A stretch of 56,855 nucleotides of DNA. Origin: Cyanophora paradoxa. Taxonomy: Eukaryota; Glaucocystophyceae; Cyanophorales; Cyanophoraceae. Positions within the stretch are counted from its first letter, which is position 1. Each line of letters opens with the position of its first letter. Positions 38,606 to 48,266 of this stretch are shown here, piece after piece. The stretch lies in assembly GCA_004431415.1 (NCBI GenBank), contig QPMI01000699.1, forward strand, positions 1-56,855. The letters run 5' to 3'. Position numbers and translations under genes: made by a program. Under the pieces are notes generated by a model. That model saw only the letters and a program-made list of their open reading frames with translations, did no database searches and was not told the origin of the DNA.

Positions 38606-39499
38606 GGGTCTTGGTGCCGCCCTCTTCGTCGGCCCGAGGGTCCCCAGCGCCACCCCGCCCCTCCATCCCGCCGCCTCCTCCTGGCGCGCGGGCGCCGACT
38701 CTGCTGCGCGTGCACGCGCCGACTCTGGCCATTCATGGCCATCTCCCACTATAGCTAGTAGAATGGGGCAGGAAGTGACACTGTCCTGACAATATTTAAT
38801 GTAAATAGTGTCAGATTAAAAGTGTCGGCCGGCCTGACACTACTTGGAGCGGGGCTTCTCTTCTAGTGATCTACAGCAGTCACTGAGTCTCCTACTGCAC
38901 TAAACAAGAACTAACGAACTAACGAACAAAATGAACGAGGAGGAGTGATCAGAGAGGGCACACATATTACAGACGTCGACAGGACAAGTATTGAATTGCA
39001 CTGCAGCGGGCCACGACGGAAAGCGACCGGCCGCGGCCGAGCTCAGGATCAACGCGAGCAGCTTCGAATTCGCGAGCACTGGCCATGGGACCTGGCCGGG
39101 CCCTCCGCAGGACCCGCCCCGCTGCGCATGCTCGGGCCCCCAGAGCGAGCGCCAGCAGCGGGTCGACCCCGGCCGCGCGGGGCTGCCGGCGCCGGGGAAG
39201 GCGCGCGGGGCCGCGCGCCAGGAAGGCCGCCGGGGGCGGGCGCGGGCGCGGCGAGGATGGTGGGCGTCGACTCGGTGGCGACGAAGGGGGACTCCGGGAG
39301 GGGTCTGCGGACGGCGGGGTGGGCGGGGCGGCGGGCCCGAGAAGCCAAGAGGAGGCGCGACGTGGGTGAAGGAGCAGGGGCGGGGGCGCGGTTGGGGCAG
39401 GGCCGGGGCGTCAGGGCGGAGAAGAAAGTGTCGTCGAGGGAGACCACCTCGCCCCGCACCTGCCGCCCCGCCCTCGGCCCGAGAGGCGGGCGGGGGCGG
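38606..39499. other. GC-rich region without a supported gene
   Basis: Long frames on both strands reflect base composition only. An AT-richer stretch at 38,780-38,960 carries two GTGTCAG words and no gene. Confidence 0.4.
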
Positions 39500-41010
39500 G
39501 GCCGGCGCGCGCCCGCGTGTGGTTGTGCCGCAGGAAGGTCGCCAGCTCGGCGACCAGCGCCCGATCTGCAGCGCGGAGCGGCGCTCGCGGGGCGGGCGGG
39601 GCGGGGCGGCGGACGTGCTTGAGAAGGTGACGACGGAGGCGCCGCACGTCGCCAGCGCCACCACGTCCACCATCGCCGCCTGCCCGCCCCGCCCCGCCTC
39701 GCCCGCGCCCCGCGGAGGGCGCGGGGCCACCTTCCACTCGCGGTGCGCGTCCCGCCCCTCCGCCGCTCCCGCAGGTGGCTCGCGTGTCGAAGACCTGCCC
39801 CGCCGCCCTGAGACGCGCTGGCCATGGCCGCGGCCCACCCACCGCGCGTCCTTGTCGGGGCGTGGAGGAAGGTGTAGCGCGGCCCGTACGCCCCCGCCTC
39901 CTCCGCAGCACCGCTGCCTGTCTGCCCCCGCCCTCGCCCCCCCGCCCCCGAGCGGGGTGGGCAGCGGACCCTTGCGACGAAGAAAAGGTGTGTTGAGGCG
40001 CGGAGGAACGGCTCCGCCGCTCCACGTACTGCCGGGCCGCCCCCCGGTCGGCCGCCCGCGGGGGCGCAGCGGGCGCCGCACCCGGGCCAGCGCAGCGGCC
40101 TCGCCTCCGACCTCTTGTCCTGCCGCCTGCCCCGCCCGCTCGGCGGCGGCGGCGTGGGGCGCAGCGCGGGGCGGGCGGACCGGACGTGGATGGAGACGCA
40201 GGGGGCGCCGGGGCGAGGCCGGCGGCGCGCAGGCCCTCCTCGAGCCAGGCCGCGCCCGCGCGTTGGAGCGCAGCAGGAAGGCGACGGCCGGCCGCGCGTG
40301 CGAGTGAGAGGGCGCCCGCCGGGTCGCTCGCCCGGCTCAAGGCGGCCTGGGCGCGGGCCCACTCGGGCCCCACTTCTCGAAGCCCGGGGCCGCGCCTCGC
40401 GGGGCGCCACGGAGCGCGCGAGCGCCGCGTCGCTCCACGCCCGAGTCGTAGTAGAGGACCGTCTTGTTCGCCTGCGCCCCGCCGCCGCGTCGCCCCGAGG
40501 CGGGGGCGGGTGGGCCGGAGCGCGGCGCGCCTCGTGCTTCCGAGCGATATGGGCGCCGCCCGCTCTGCAGGTCCCAAGTCCGAGAGGCTGCCCCGCGCCG
40601 GCGCGTGAGGCGGGCTGGGGGAGGTGCGCCGCGCCGCCGCGTCGGCGCGTCGCGCACGAGCAGGTGGAGAGCGGGAGCATGCGGCAGCCGAGGCAGCGGC
40701 ACTCCTCCGCGCAGAGATCGGTCCGCGTACCTGCCGCCGGCCGCCCGCTCTCGGCTCGGCGGGAGGGCAACTCTGAGAGGGCGAGGCGCGACGCGCGCAC
40801 AGCCAGTCTGGTGCGGGGCCACCAGAGGCACGCGCCGCGTCTGAGCACGATCCCAGACGAGGCCGTTGTGGAGCTCCGAGCCGAACCCTGCGCCCGCCGC
40901 CGGCCGCGCACTAAACCCGGGGCACGCCGCAGGGCTGCGGATGCGCGCGCGCGCCTGCCGCCGAAGCGAAAAGGAGGATCTGAGACACGCGGGGCTGCAA
41001 TCCTCGCGGG
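39500..41010 (-). pseudogene. Shattered glycosyltransferase-like remnant (fucosyltransferase-type motifs)
   Basis: On the minus strand GFGSELHN appears near 40,880 in one frame and VLRRGACLWWPRTRL just after it in another. VLYYDSGVERR lies near 40,450. MVDVVALATCGASVVTFSST at about 39,620-39,690 is followed in the next frame by RALVAELATFLRHNHT. G-x-GS-x-LH at the start and a D...LA.C...V.TFSS block about 400 residues later are reminiscent of alpha-1,6-fucosyltransferase-like GT-B enzymes. Frames change constantly across an extremely GC-rich stretch, so this is a decayed gene or a poorly read intron-rich one. I hold the family loosely. Confidence 0.3.
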
Positions 41011-41249
41011 CTCGTACTGGTCCGGTAGATGACGCGCTGCCAGGCCGGGGCGTCGGCACGGCCGCGGTCGACGTCAGACGCAAACGCGCCGCTGGGCGGC
41101 TCGCGATCGGGTCGACGCCGCAGCAGGTCGAACGCACCCGAAACTCACGCATCGCTTCCACCTGCTCGTCGTTCGCGCGTCCCGAGCCTAGGCGAGCGAG
41201 TAGAGGAAGACGTATCATATCGCGCACAGCGAGAATAACTCGGTGATCT

Positions 41250-42480
41250 TAAGTAAAACCGAGATACCATTTCAGTGAACGACACGCAATGATGAGTCCG
41301 AAAATACCATTTAAGCTCATCTCGGCAGCATCTAAGCTTATTAAGCTATCTCGCAGGCCTGTGACCGAGCACCCGTCACCCGCGCCGCGCGCCACCAGCG
41401 AGCAGCCAATCTCGATTGCACTCACTCTCTAGCTAGCTAGCTATCAGATGCCTGAATGTCTCGCTAGCTAGCTAGCTAACCCTACATCGGCCTCGTTGAC
41501 CACCTCTTAGCTACTCGCAGCGCCATCCGCGCAGCGCCATCGCCCACTTGTCCAGCCGCCGCGCCGCTCCATGTGCTCCACCACATCCGCGGCGCTCGTT
41601 GCGCGTGCCGCGTGCCGCCAGGCGCCTGCACGCGCGAGTCACGGCAAGGCCGGCACCTAAGCTCAGCGCGGACGGAAGCTATAGGATGGACCGGCCTGGC
41701 GCGCTTGCTAGCAAGCATTCTAGCTACGTGGCGCAGCCTGGGCGCGCGCGTACCTGGTGCCAGAGGGCCCGGCCCGCGGAACGCGGAACGCAGGCCTAGG
41801 AGACCACCGAGGGCTCCTTTACGGAGTAGTCAGATCACTTAGCAAATCCGATGGCAGGACGGTGTCTTGGGCACTTGTTCGAACCTGCCATCGCGTCTCG
41901 GTCCAGAGCGTCGGAATTCGCGTCTCGGTGCTCGGAAGGGTTGCTGTCCGCCCTCAAGAGCTAGTTAGCCAGCGTGGCACCAAGTGGACGGCGGGAGACC
42001 GACCGCAGCGGGTGTCCGTTGAAGCCGATGAACGGAAGCCAAGGACCTGCGCGTGAAGAGGACAGGAATGCGCTAGGAGTCGCGGTTCAATGCTGTTGCT
42101 CGGGCGGCGCAGCGAGGCCTGCGGGACGAAGACGTTGACGAAGGCTTTTTGGATGTGTACCCTGTCCAATCGCGTACTGGTACCCCGGCCCGCGCAGCGC
42201 AGCTGCATTGCTGCTGCAACCATGTGCAATGGTCCCGCAGCTGCATCCCATCGTGCAGCTGAGCGCGTGCAAGCATACGTGTGCGAGGATGCCAAGGATG
42301 CCAAGAACTGGCGCGGCGCGATGTGGCGACAGGCAACCGATACACAGCCCGAGCCGCTAACGAGCGAAAAGCTTCGTGCGTGCCACTTCTAATACAATCT
42401 CTCCTATGAGTCCCCAGGGCTGAGTACTCCGTGGCGCAGGGAGACTCGGCGACGCAGCGCAGATGCTGACGCAGCGCGAT
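41250..42480. other. No gene supported; TAGC-rich stretch
   Basis: Contains short (TAGC)n runs near 41,430-41,480 and a TTGACCACCTCTTAGC word at 41,495 that resembles the start of the 53-base palindrome. No conserved coding frame. Confidence 0.4.
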
Positions 42481-42559
42481 CCATGCGGGGACCCGCCCTT
42501 CCGGCAAGCGATATAAACAGTTCGTACCACTTTCAGGAGTTTTCTCATAGACAAGTCAT

Positions 42560-43900
42560 GGGGCCGCCGCATAGGGCCGAGGCGCGGCCAGGCGGAGCGG
42601 AGGCGCGCGCGGCGGCGCGGCTCGCCGGGCGGGGCGGAGGCGCGGCGGGCGGCGGCGAGGCTCACTGCACGCCGCGTAGGCGCGGCGGGCAGCGGCGCGG
42701 CTCTCTGGGCGGGGCGGAGGCGCGGCGCGCGGCGGGGCATCTCGCCGGGCGGCGCGGGAGGCGCGGCGGGCGGCGACGAGGCTCGCCGCACGCGGCGGAG
42801 GCGCGAAGGGCGGCAGCGAGGCTCTCCGGGCGGGGCGGAGGCGCGGCGGGCGGCGACGAGGCTCGCCGCACGCGGCGGAGGCGCGACGGGCGGCGGCGAG
42901 GCTCTCTGGGCGGGGCGGAGGCGCGGCGCGCGGCGGGGCATCTCGCCGGGCGGCGCGGGAGGCGCGGCGGGGCGGCGAGGCTCTCCGGGCGGGGCGGAGG
43001 CGCGGCGGGCGGCGGGGCATCTCGCCGGGCGGCGCGGGAGGCGGCGCGGCAGCGGCGCGGCTCTCCGGGCGGGGCGGAGGCGCGGCGCGCGGCGGGGCAT
43101 CTCGCCGGGCGGTGCGGGAGGCGCGGCGGGCGGCGACGAGGCTCACTGCACGCGCGGGAGGCGCGGGCGGGCAGCGGCGCGGCTCTCCGGGTGGGGCAGA
43201 GGCGCGGCGGGCGGCGGGGCATCTCGCCGGGCGGCGCGGGAGGCGCGGCGGGCAGCGGCGCGGCTCTCCGGGCGGGGCGGAGGCGCGGCGGGCGGCGACG
43301 AGGCTCGCCGCACGCGGCGGAGGCGCGACGGGCGGCGGCGAGGCTCTCTGGGCGGGGCGGAGGCGCGGCGCGCGGCGGGGCATCTCGCCGGGCGGCGCGG
43401 GAGGCGCGGCGGGCGGCGGCGAGGCTCTCCGGGCGGGGCGGAGGCGCGGCGCGCGGCGGGGCATCTCGCCGGGCGGCGCGGGAGGCGGCGCGGGCAGCGG
43501 CGCGGCTCTCCGGGCGGGGCGGAGGCGCGGCGCGCGCGGGGCATCTCGCCGGGCGGTGCGGGAGGCGCGGCGGGCGGCGACGAGGCTCACTGCACGCGCG
43601 GGAGGCGCGGGCGGGCAGCGGCGCGGCTCTCCGGGCGGGGCAGAGGCGCGGCGGGCGGCGGGGCATCTCGCCGGGCGGCGCGGGAGGCGCGGCGGGCAGC
43701 GGCGCGGCTCTCCGGGCGGGGCGGAGGCGCGGCGGCGCGGCGCATCTCGCCGGGCGGCGCGGGAGGCGCGGGCGGGCGCGGCGAGGCTCGCCGCACGCGG
43801 CGGAGGCGCCGCGGCGGCGGAGGCGCGGCGGCGCGGCCGGCGCGGCGGCGCGCGGCGGCAGGCGCGCGCCGGCGGCGCGGCGGGCGGCGCGCGCGGGCTC
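42560..43900. repeat. GC-rich minisatellite
   Basis: Dozens of imperfect units of about 45 bases built on GGCGCGGCTCTCCGGGCGGG and GGCATCTCGCCGGGCGGC words. Every frame stays open on both strands, giving spurious ORFs of up to 507 codons. The same word family makes up the inner edges of the foldback arms (17,860-18,230; 22,020-22,690). Confidence 0.9.
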
Positions 43901-44700
43901 CCCGCTCAATGTGTGCAGAGATTTTGATGTGATTTTGACTAGCCTAGTAGCTCCAAATTTGCTTTGTCTCGGCATTGACACATGGCGTCATTTACGACAT
44001 GTGTAGGGGACATGCATATATATGTGCACGTGATCATGAAGGGCACGCCACAGCGAGGCGGGTTACGTGGCGGCACGGCGGTCGCGATCGCGGCGCCGGG
44101 GCATATATAGTGAGGCACGTGGGGGCACGTGCAGCGGGCATAGTACGAGTGGCCGCGCGGCATGGCCGTGGGGGGCCCAGGGCCCGGGCACGTGCACTAT
44201 AGCTAGCTCTAGGCGGCACCTTGGCCGTAATAATTTCCGAAATCTCGTTCCAACAAGCGATGCCCTTGTTAATGAGTGACATATGAGGCTTGTTTAAGCC
44301 TTTATATGATGGCAACACACATGCTGTTGTTGACTGGGAATGGAGTCACTCACCCGTGACCGACTCGGCGAGGTCAGTTTCATGATGACAGAGTTGGATG
44401 AGGTCATGATCAAGATGCATGATGTCAGGCTTGAGAGCTCGTCAGACGTTTTGCGGCTCTTACAGGTTAGATTACTTTGCGAGTCCCGACCTTTTTATAT
44501 ATCCTGAAAGTTCTTTTCATTGTCCTTCTTATGATGTACTCTGATGTAATAGAGCCAATTCTATCAAAGATATTCAGTTCGAAAAGAAACTTCTGTGGAT
44601 GGCACATGGTGCCCTGGTCTCGCTCTTGCCATCCCACTAGGGCCGGGGCACCCCCGCATCTTATAGATTCTGAATCCATGTATACCACATGTTGTTTTCT
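43901..44700. other. No gene supported
   Basis: AT-richer than its surroundings from 44,210 to 44,690. One TTATATAAA-type box precedes each unit of the next repeat. No conserved frame was found. Confidence 0.4.
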
Positions 44701-45190
44701 CAGGGCTGGATGAGCGCGGGCCCGCCCTGGAGGCCGGGCGTGGTTCCGCGGGCCATCATTCTCTGATGACCCCCTCACTCCCTCGAGGCGATTCTTCTGT
44801 GTCGCGCCCGGCGGCCCCGGCTCACCTTATATAAACTGAATCCCAATGTAATCGATGTTGGTTCTCAGGGCTCGGATGCAGGCGCGGGGCCCGCCCTGGG
44901 GAGGCCGGGCGTGGTTCCGCGGGCCCATCATTCTCAGGTGCCCCCCTCACTCCCTCGAGGCGATTCTTCTGTGTCGTGCCCGGCGTCCCCGGCTCACCTT
45001 ATATAAACTGAATCCCAATGTAATAGATGTTATTTCGCAGGGCTCGGATGCAGGCGCGGGGCCCGCCCTGGGAGGACGGGCGTGGTTCCGCGGGCCCATC
45101 ATTCTCAGGTGCCCTCTCACTCCCTCGAGGCGATTCTTCGAATTCTGTGTCGCCCCCGGCGGCCCCGGCTCACCGGCTTATATCAGAGTA
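44700..45190. repeat. Three tandem units of about 170 bases
   Basis: Units begin at about 44,703, 44,870 and 45,042 (GGCTCGGATGCAGGCGCGG). Each is preceded by CACCTTATATAAACTGAATC and a TTCTCAG or TCGCAG word that looks like a splice acceptor. They could be duplicated exons with their flanking introns, but the frame has no recognisable content. Confidence 0.7.
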
Positions 45191-45289
45191 ATAGTACCAG
45201 CTTCTGGAATGCCCGAATGTATTTACTTTGCCTTCGCGGCCCGCTTTATAGCTAGCTATCTGTAGTGAATTCTGGACATTGTCGTGAGA

Positions 45290-45640
45290 TTATGCGTATA
45301 TATATATTCCATGGGAAATGTCGAGATTCGAGGAGATAATGGGAATAATGTCAAAACCGGGCCCCGGCTCATCTCAGCAGAATTTCGCCAGAATCTTCGT
45401 GATTCTCGAGATTGTGCGCGAATTTCGGAGGAAATGTCAAAACCGGAAACCGCGTGGCTTCTCGCCGGAATCTCACCAGAATTTCGCCAGAATAATATCC
45501 GTGATTCTCGAGATTGTGCGCGAATTTCGGGGGAAATGTCAAAACCGGAAACCGGCGTGGCCCCGAATTCTCGCCGGAGTCTTTCCAAAATTCCGCCAGA
45601 ATATTCGTGATTCTCGAGATTGTGCGCGAATTCGGGGGAA
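45290..45640. repeat. Dispersed repeat, copy 2
   Basis: Same orientation and subunit structure as 38,270-38,605, with scattered single-base differences and small indels. Confidence 0.85.
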
Positions 45641-45810
45641 AATGTCAAAATCGGCAAACGCTTTGGCCCGGCCCCGAGTTCGAATTCTCTCCCAAAACTT
45701 TATCGCCGGCCTCGCTCGTCGCGATTTTTCGCTCTCGCTCTTCTGTATTTTTTGTATTTCTGTAGTGTGTGTGCTCGAGTGTGATTTTCAAGAAGGACAG
45801 GGATGCAAGG

Positions 45811-46590
45811 CGGGGTGCGCCGCGGCGGGGCGGGGCGGGCAGGGGCCGGCGCGGGGCGCGATCCGGCCTGCGCGCGGGCGTCAGCGCGGCTCGCGGGGGG
45901 CGGGGGGGCGGCGGGGGCGGCACGGACCTGGCCTCAGCCCCGTCGGCGAGGCGGGGCGCGCCGCGGCGGGGCGGGGCGGGCAGGGGCCGGCGCGGGGCGC
46001 GATCCGGCCTGCGCGCGGGCGTCAGCGCGGCTCGCGGCGGACGGGGGGGCGGCGGGGGCGGCGCGGACCTGGCCTCAGCCCCGTCGGCGAGGCGGGGCGC
46101 GCCGCGGCGGGGCGGGGCGGGCAGGGCCGGCGCGGGGCGCGATCCGGCCTGCGCGCGGGCGTCAGCGCGGCTCGCGGCGGACGGGGGGCGGCGGGGCGGC
46201 GCGGACCTGGCCTCAGCCCCGTCGGCGAGGCGGGGCGCGCCGCGGCGGGGCGGGGCGGGCAGGGGCCGGCGCGGGGCGCGATCCGGCCTGCGCGCGGGCG
46301 TCAGCGCGGCTCGCGGCGGGCGGGGGGCGGCGGGGGCGGCGCGGACCTGGCCTCAGCCTCGTCGGCGAGGCGGGGCGCGCCGCGGCGGGGCGGGGCGGGC
46401 AGGGGCCGGCGCGGGGCGCGATCCGGCCTGCGCGCGGGCGTCAGCGCGGCTCGCGGCGGGCGGGGGGGCGGCGGGGCGGCGCGGACCTGGCCTCAGCCTC
46501 GTCGGCGAGGCGGGGCGCGCCGCGGCGGGGCGGGGCGGGCAGGGGCCGGCGCGGGGCGCGATCGGCCAGGCCGCTGGCCAGTCGCTGAGT
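45811..46590. repeat. GC-rich satellite, six units of about 140 bases
   Basis: Units start near 45,811, 45,951, 46,092, 46,231, 46,371 and 46,511 and carry CCTGGCCTCAGCCCCGTCGG. The repeated ORFs of 260-276 codons in all frames follow from composition and repeat. Confidence 0.9.
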
Positions 46591-46675
46591 GCCCTATAGG
46601 CCTACTGTGACAGCCGCGAGGGCGTCCGCGAGGCTTCGCCGTACTTAGTGCTCCGCAGGAGCACGGATCTTGTTA

Positions 46676-47297
46676 ACCAGCCAAACCCCGGAATTACTAA
46701 ATATTTTTTTTTTTTTTTTAAAGATCTACGGTGGGCGTGCCCACTCGTAGTACACAACGAGGATACAAGGGGTCTTAATTATTACCTGAATTACAGTATA
46801 TACGTACTACGGTACTAGGCTAGAGCCGCTAGACTCGCCCGCTAGAGCCTCCATGTCGTCTTGTTGTTCCTCTTACTTGTCTTCTTCCTGTTATTTATCT
46901 TTCTCAATTTTGTCCCCCGCTTCTTAGTGATGTAATTCCTTCTGATATTGATGGTATCTCTCGCTCTGGCTCTTCTTCGTGTCAGTTATCCTCTGTCCCT
47001 AGATCTGCTCGATTTATCGTCTCTTCTCGCTATCGATCTGTCTCGAGCTCTGTGTCTTTCCTTTTTTATTGTCGATTTTGGCTCTTTGTCTTATCTTTCT
47101 TCGTGCTCTTGTCTTAGTTATTTTGCTTTTTTGTCTTTATGCCCCCTGGGCAGCCCCCGCAGTGCTGGTGTCTAGAGACTGTGGCCGGTAATTCACCAAA
47201 AAAAAATAGACTCGCCCGCTAGAGGCCTGAGGTACTACTGTAATTCAGGTAATAATTAAGACCCCAAAATGTTTAGTAATTCCGGGGTTTGGCCGGT
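46676..47297. mobile_element. 622-bp MITE, PIF/Harbinger-like (TTA target duplication)
   Basis: The ends are inverted: ACCAGCCAAACCCCGGAATT on the left pairs with AATTCCGGGGTTTGGCCGGT on the right. A second inverted block lies further in (GGTCTTAATTATTACCTGAA and its complement). TTA flanks both ends (46,673-46,675; 47,298-47,300). A 3-bp T-W-A duplication is typical of PIF/Harbinger. No transposase inside; the interior is a T-rich, Ser/Leu-type non-coding stretch. Confidence 0.65.
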
Positions 47298-47624
47298 TTA
47301 GTAGGCCTTAAATAATTAAGATTTGGCCGCGGAGCGCTTTAGTAGGCCCTGTGGGCTAGGCGCGCGCGAGGGCCGGGGGTGGGCTCGACGCCTGCGACGC
47401 CACGCGCTTCGAATTCTGCGCTCCCTTCGCGATCGGCGCCATGCATATGCTTCTCCCGCGCTGCGACTACAGCCGCGCCGACGCCACTGCGTTACGTACC
47501 CCCTTCGGGCCTCGGGTTTAATAGTATTAAAAACATTAGTACTCAGGCCTCAGAACTTTAGTACTATTAATATCCAACCTCTTAAATATTTCCTGCTTTA
47601 CAGTACGCGTACGGTAGTACCGGT
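47298..47624. other. Short spacer between two MITEs
   Basis: No gene seen. It carries a TTTAGTAGGCC word twice near its left end. Confidence 0.4.
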
Positions 47625-48103
47625 TAGGGCTGCGCCCAGTGAGGTCCGCGGCTCACTTTGTGAGTGAGCTTTTTGCGTCCCACTCACTCAGTCCATGTAG
47701 TGAGCAGGGGGTACGTTTTCGTATACGCGAAAAACGACCTAAAACGACCCAGATTTCGCCGAGTTTTCAGGCGCTATGTGCCTTAACTGCCAGCTGTTTC
47801 CACGGGCTTCTAAAATGTCGAGACTCTGACAGGTCGTTTCGAATTTCAAATTGGTCATGGTCAGCATCGCGCGCGGTGCTGCTAGCGCTACGCTATACGC
47901 ATGTAGATCTGACTCAAAGTACCCCCAAATCGTTAGGTGGGGCGCCTGGGTCGTGATTTTATGGGGCCAGATACCCCCCCGCGCGGCGCGGGCTGAGGTC
48001 CAGCCTGCAGCCCACTGGCCTCATACATTTTTCTTTGTACGAGTGAGCCAAAATCCTCACTCAGTGAGTGGAGATCTCACTGATCTCACTGGACCCAGCC
48101 CTA
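47625..48103. mobile_element. 479-bp non-autonomous hAT element with perfect 8-bp target duplication
   Basis: The left end TAGGGCTGCGCCCAGTGAGG pairs with the right end CTCACTGGACCCAGCCCTA. GTACCGGT occurs directly at both flanks (47,617-47,624 and 48,104-48,111). 8-bp duplications and TAGGG/CAGGG termini are hallmarks of hAT elements. Subterminal CACTCACTCAG / GTGAGTGA words repeat in both orientations, as expected for transposase-binding sites. No coding capacity. Confidence 0.8.
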
Positions 48104-48266
48104 GTACCGGTAGGTCGCCAGCGGGTGGCGGCTGAGCGCGCCTTCCGCTGCAGCTGCAGGCGCCGGCCGGCTGCGAACGGGGGCCCGGCGGCCAGCTCTG
48201 CCTCCAGGATCATCGGACCCAGCTCCCGGCCGCGGGATCATCGATCCTCTTTTATGCGGGAGGAGA

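Noticed and set aside
41288-41306. GATGAGTCCGAAA, similar to a hammerhead ribozyme core
   Set aside because: No stem II between the core halves and no matching stems I or III nearby.
42483-44006. 507-codon ORF and its counterparts in all frames
   Set aside because: Entirely minisatellite; open in several frames on both strands.
45769-46610. 260-430 codon Gly/Arg/Ala-rich ORFs
   Set aside because: Translation of a 140-bp GC-rich satellite; open in all three plus frames.
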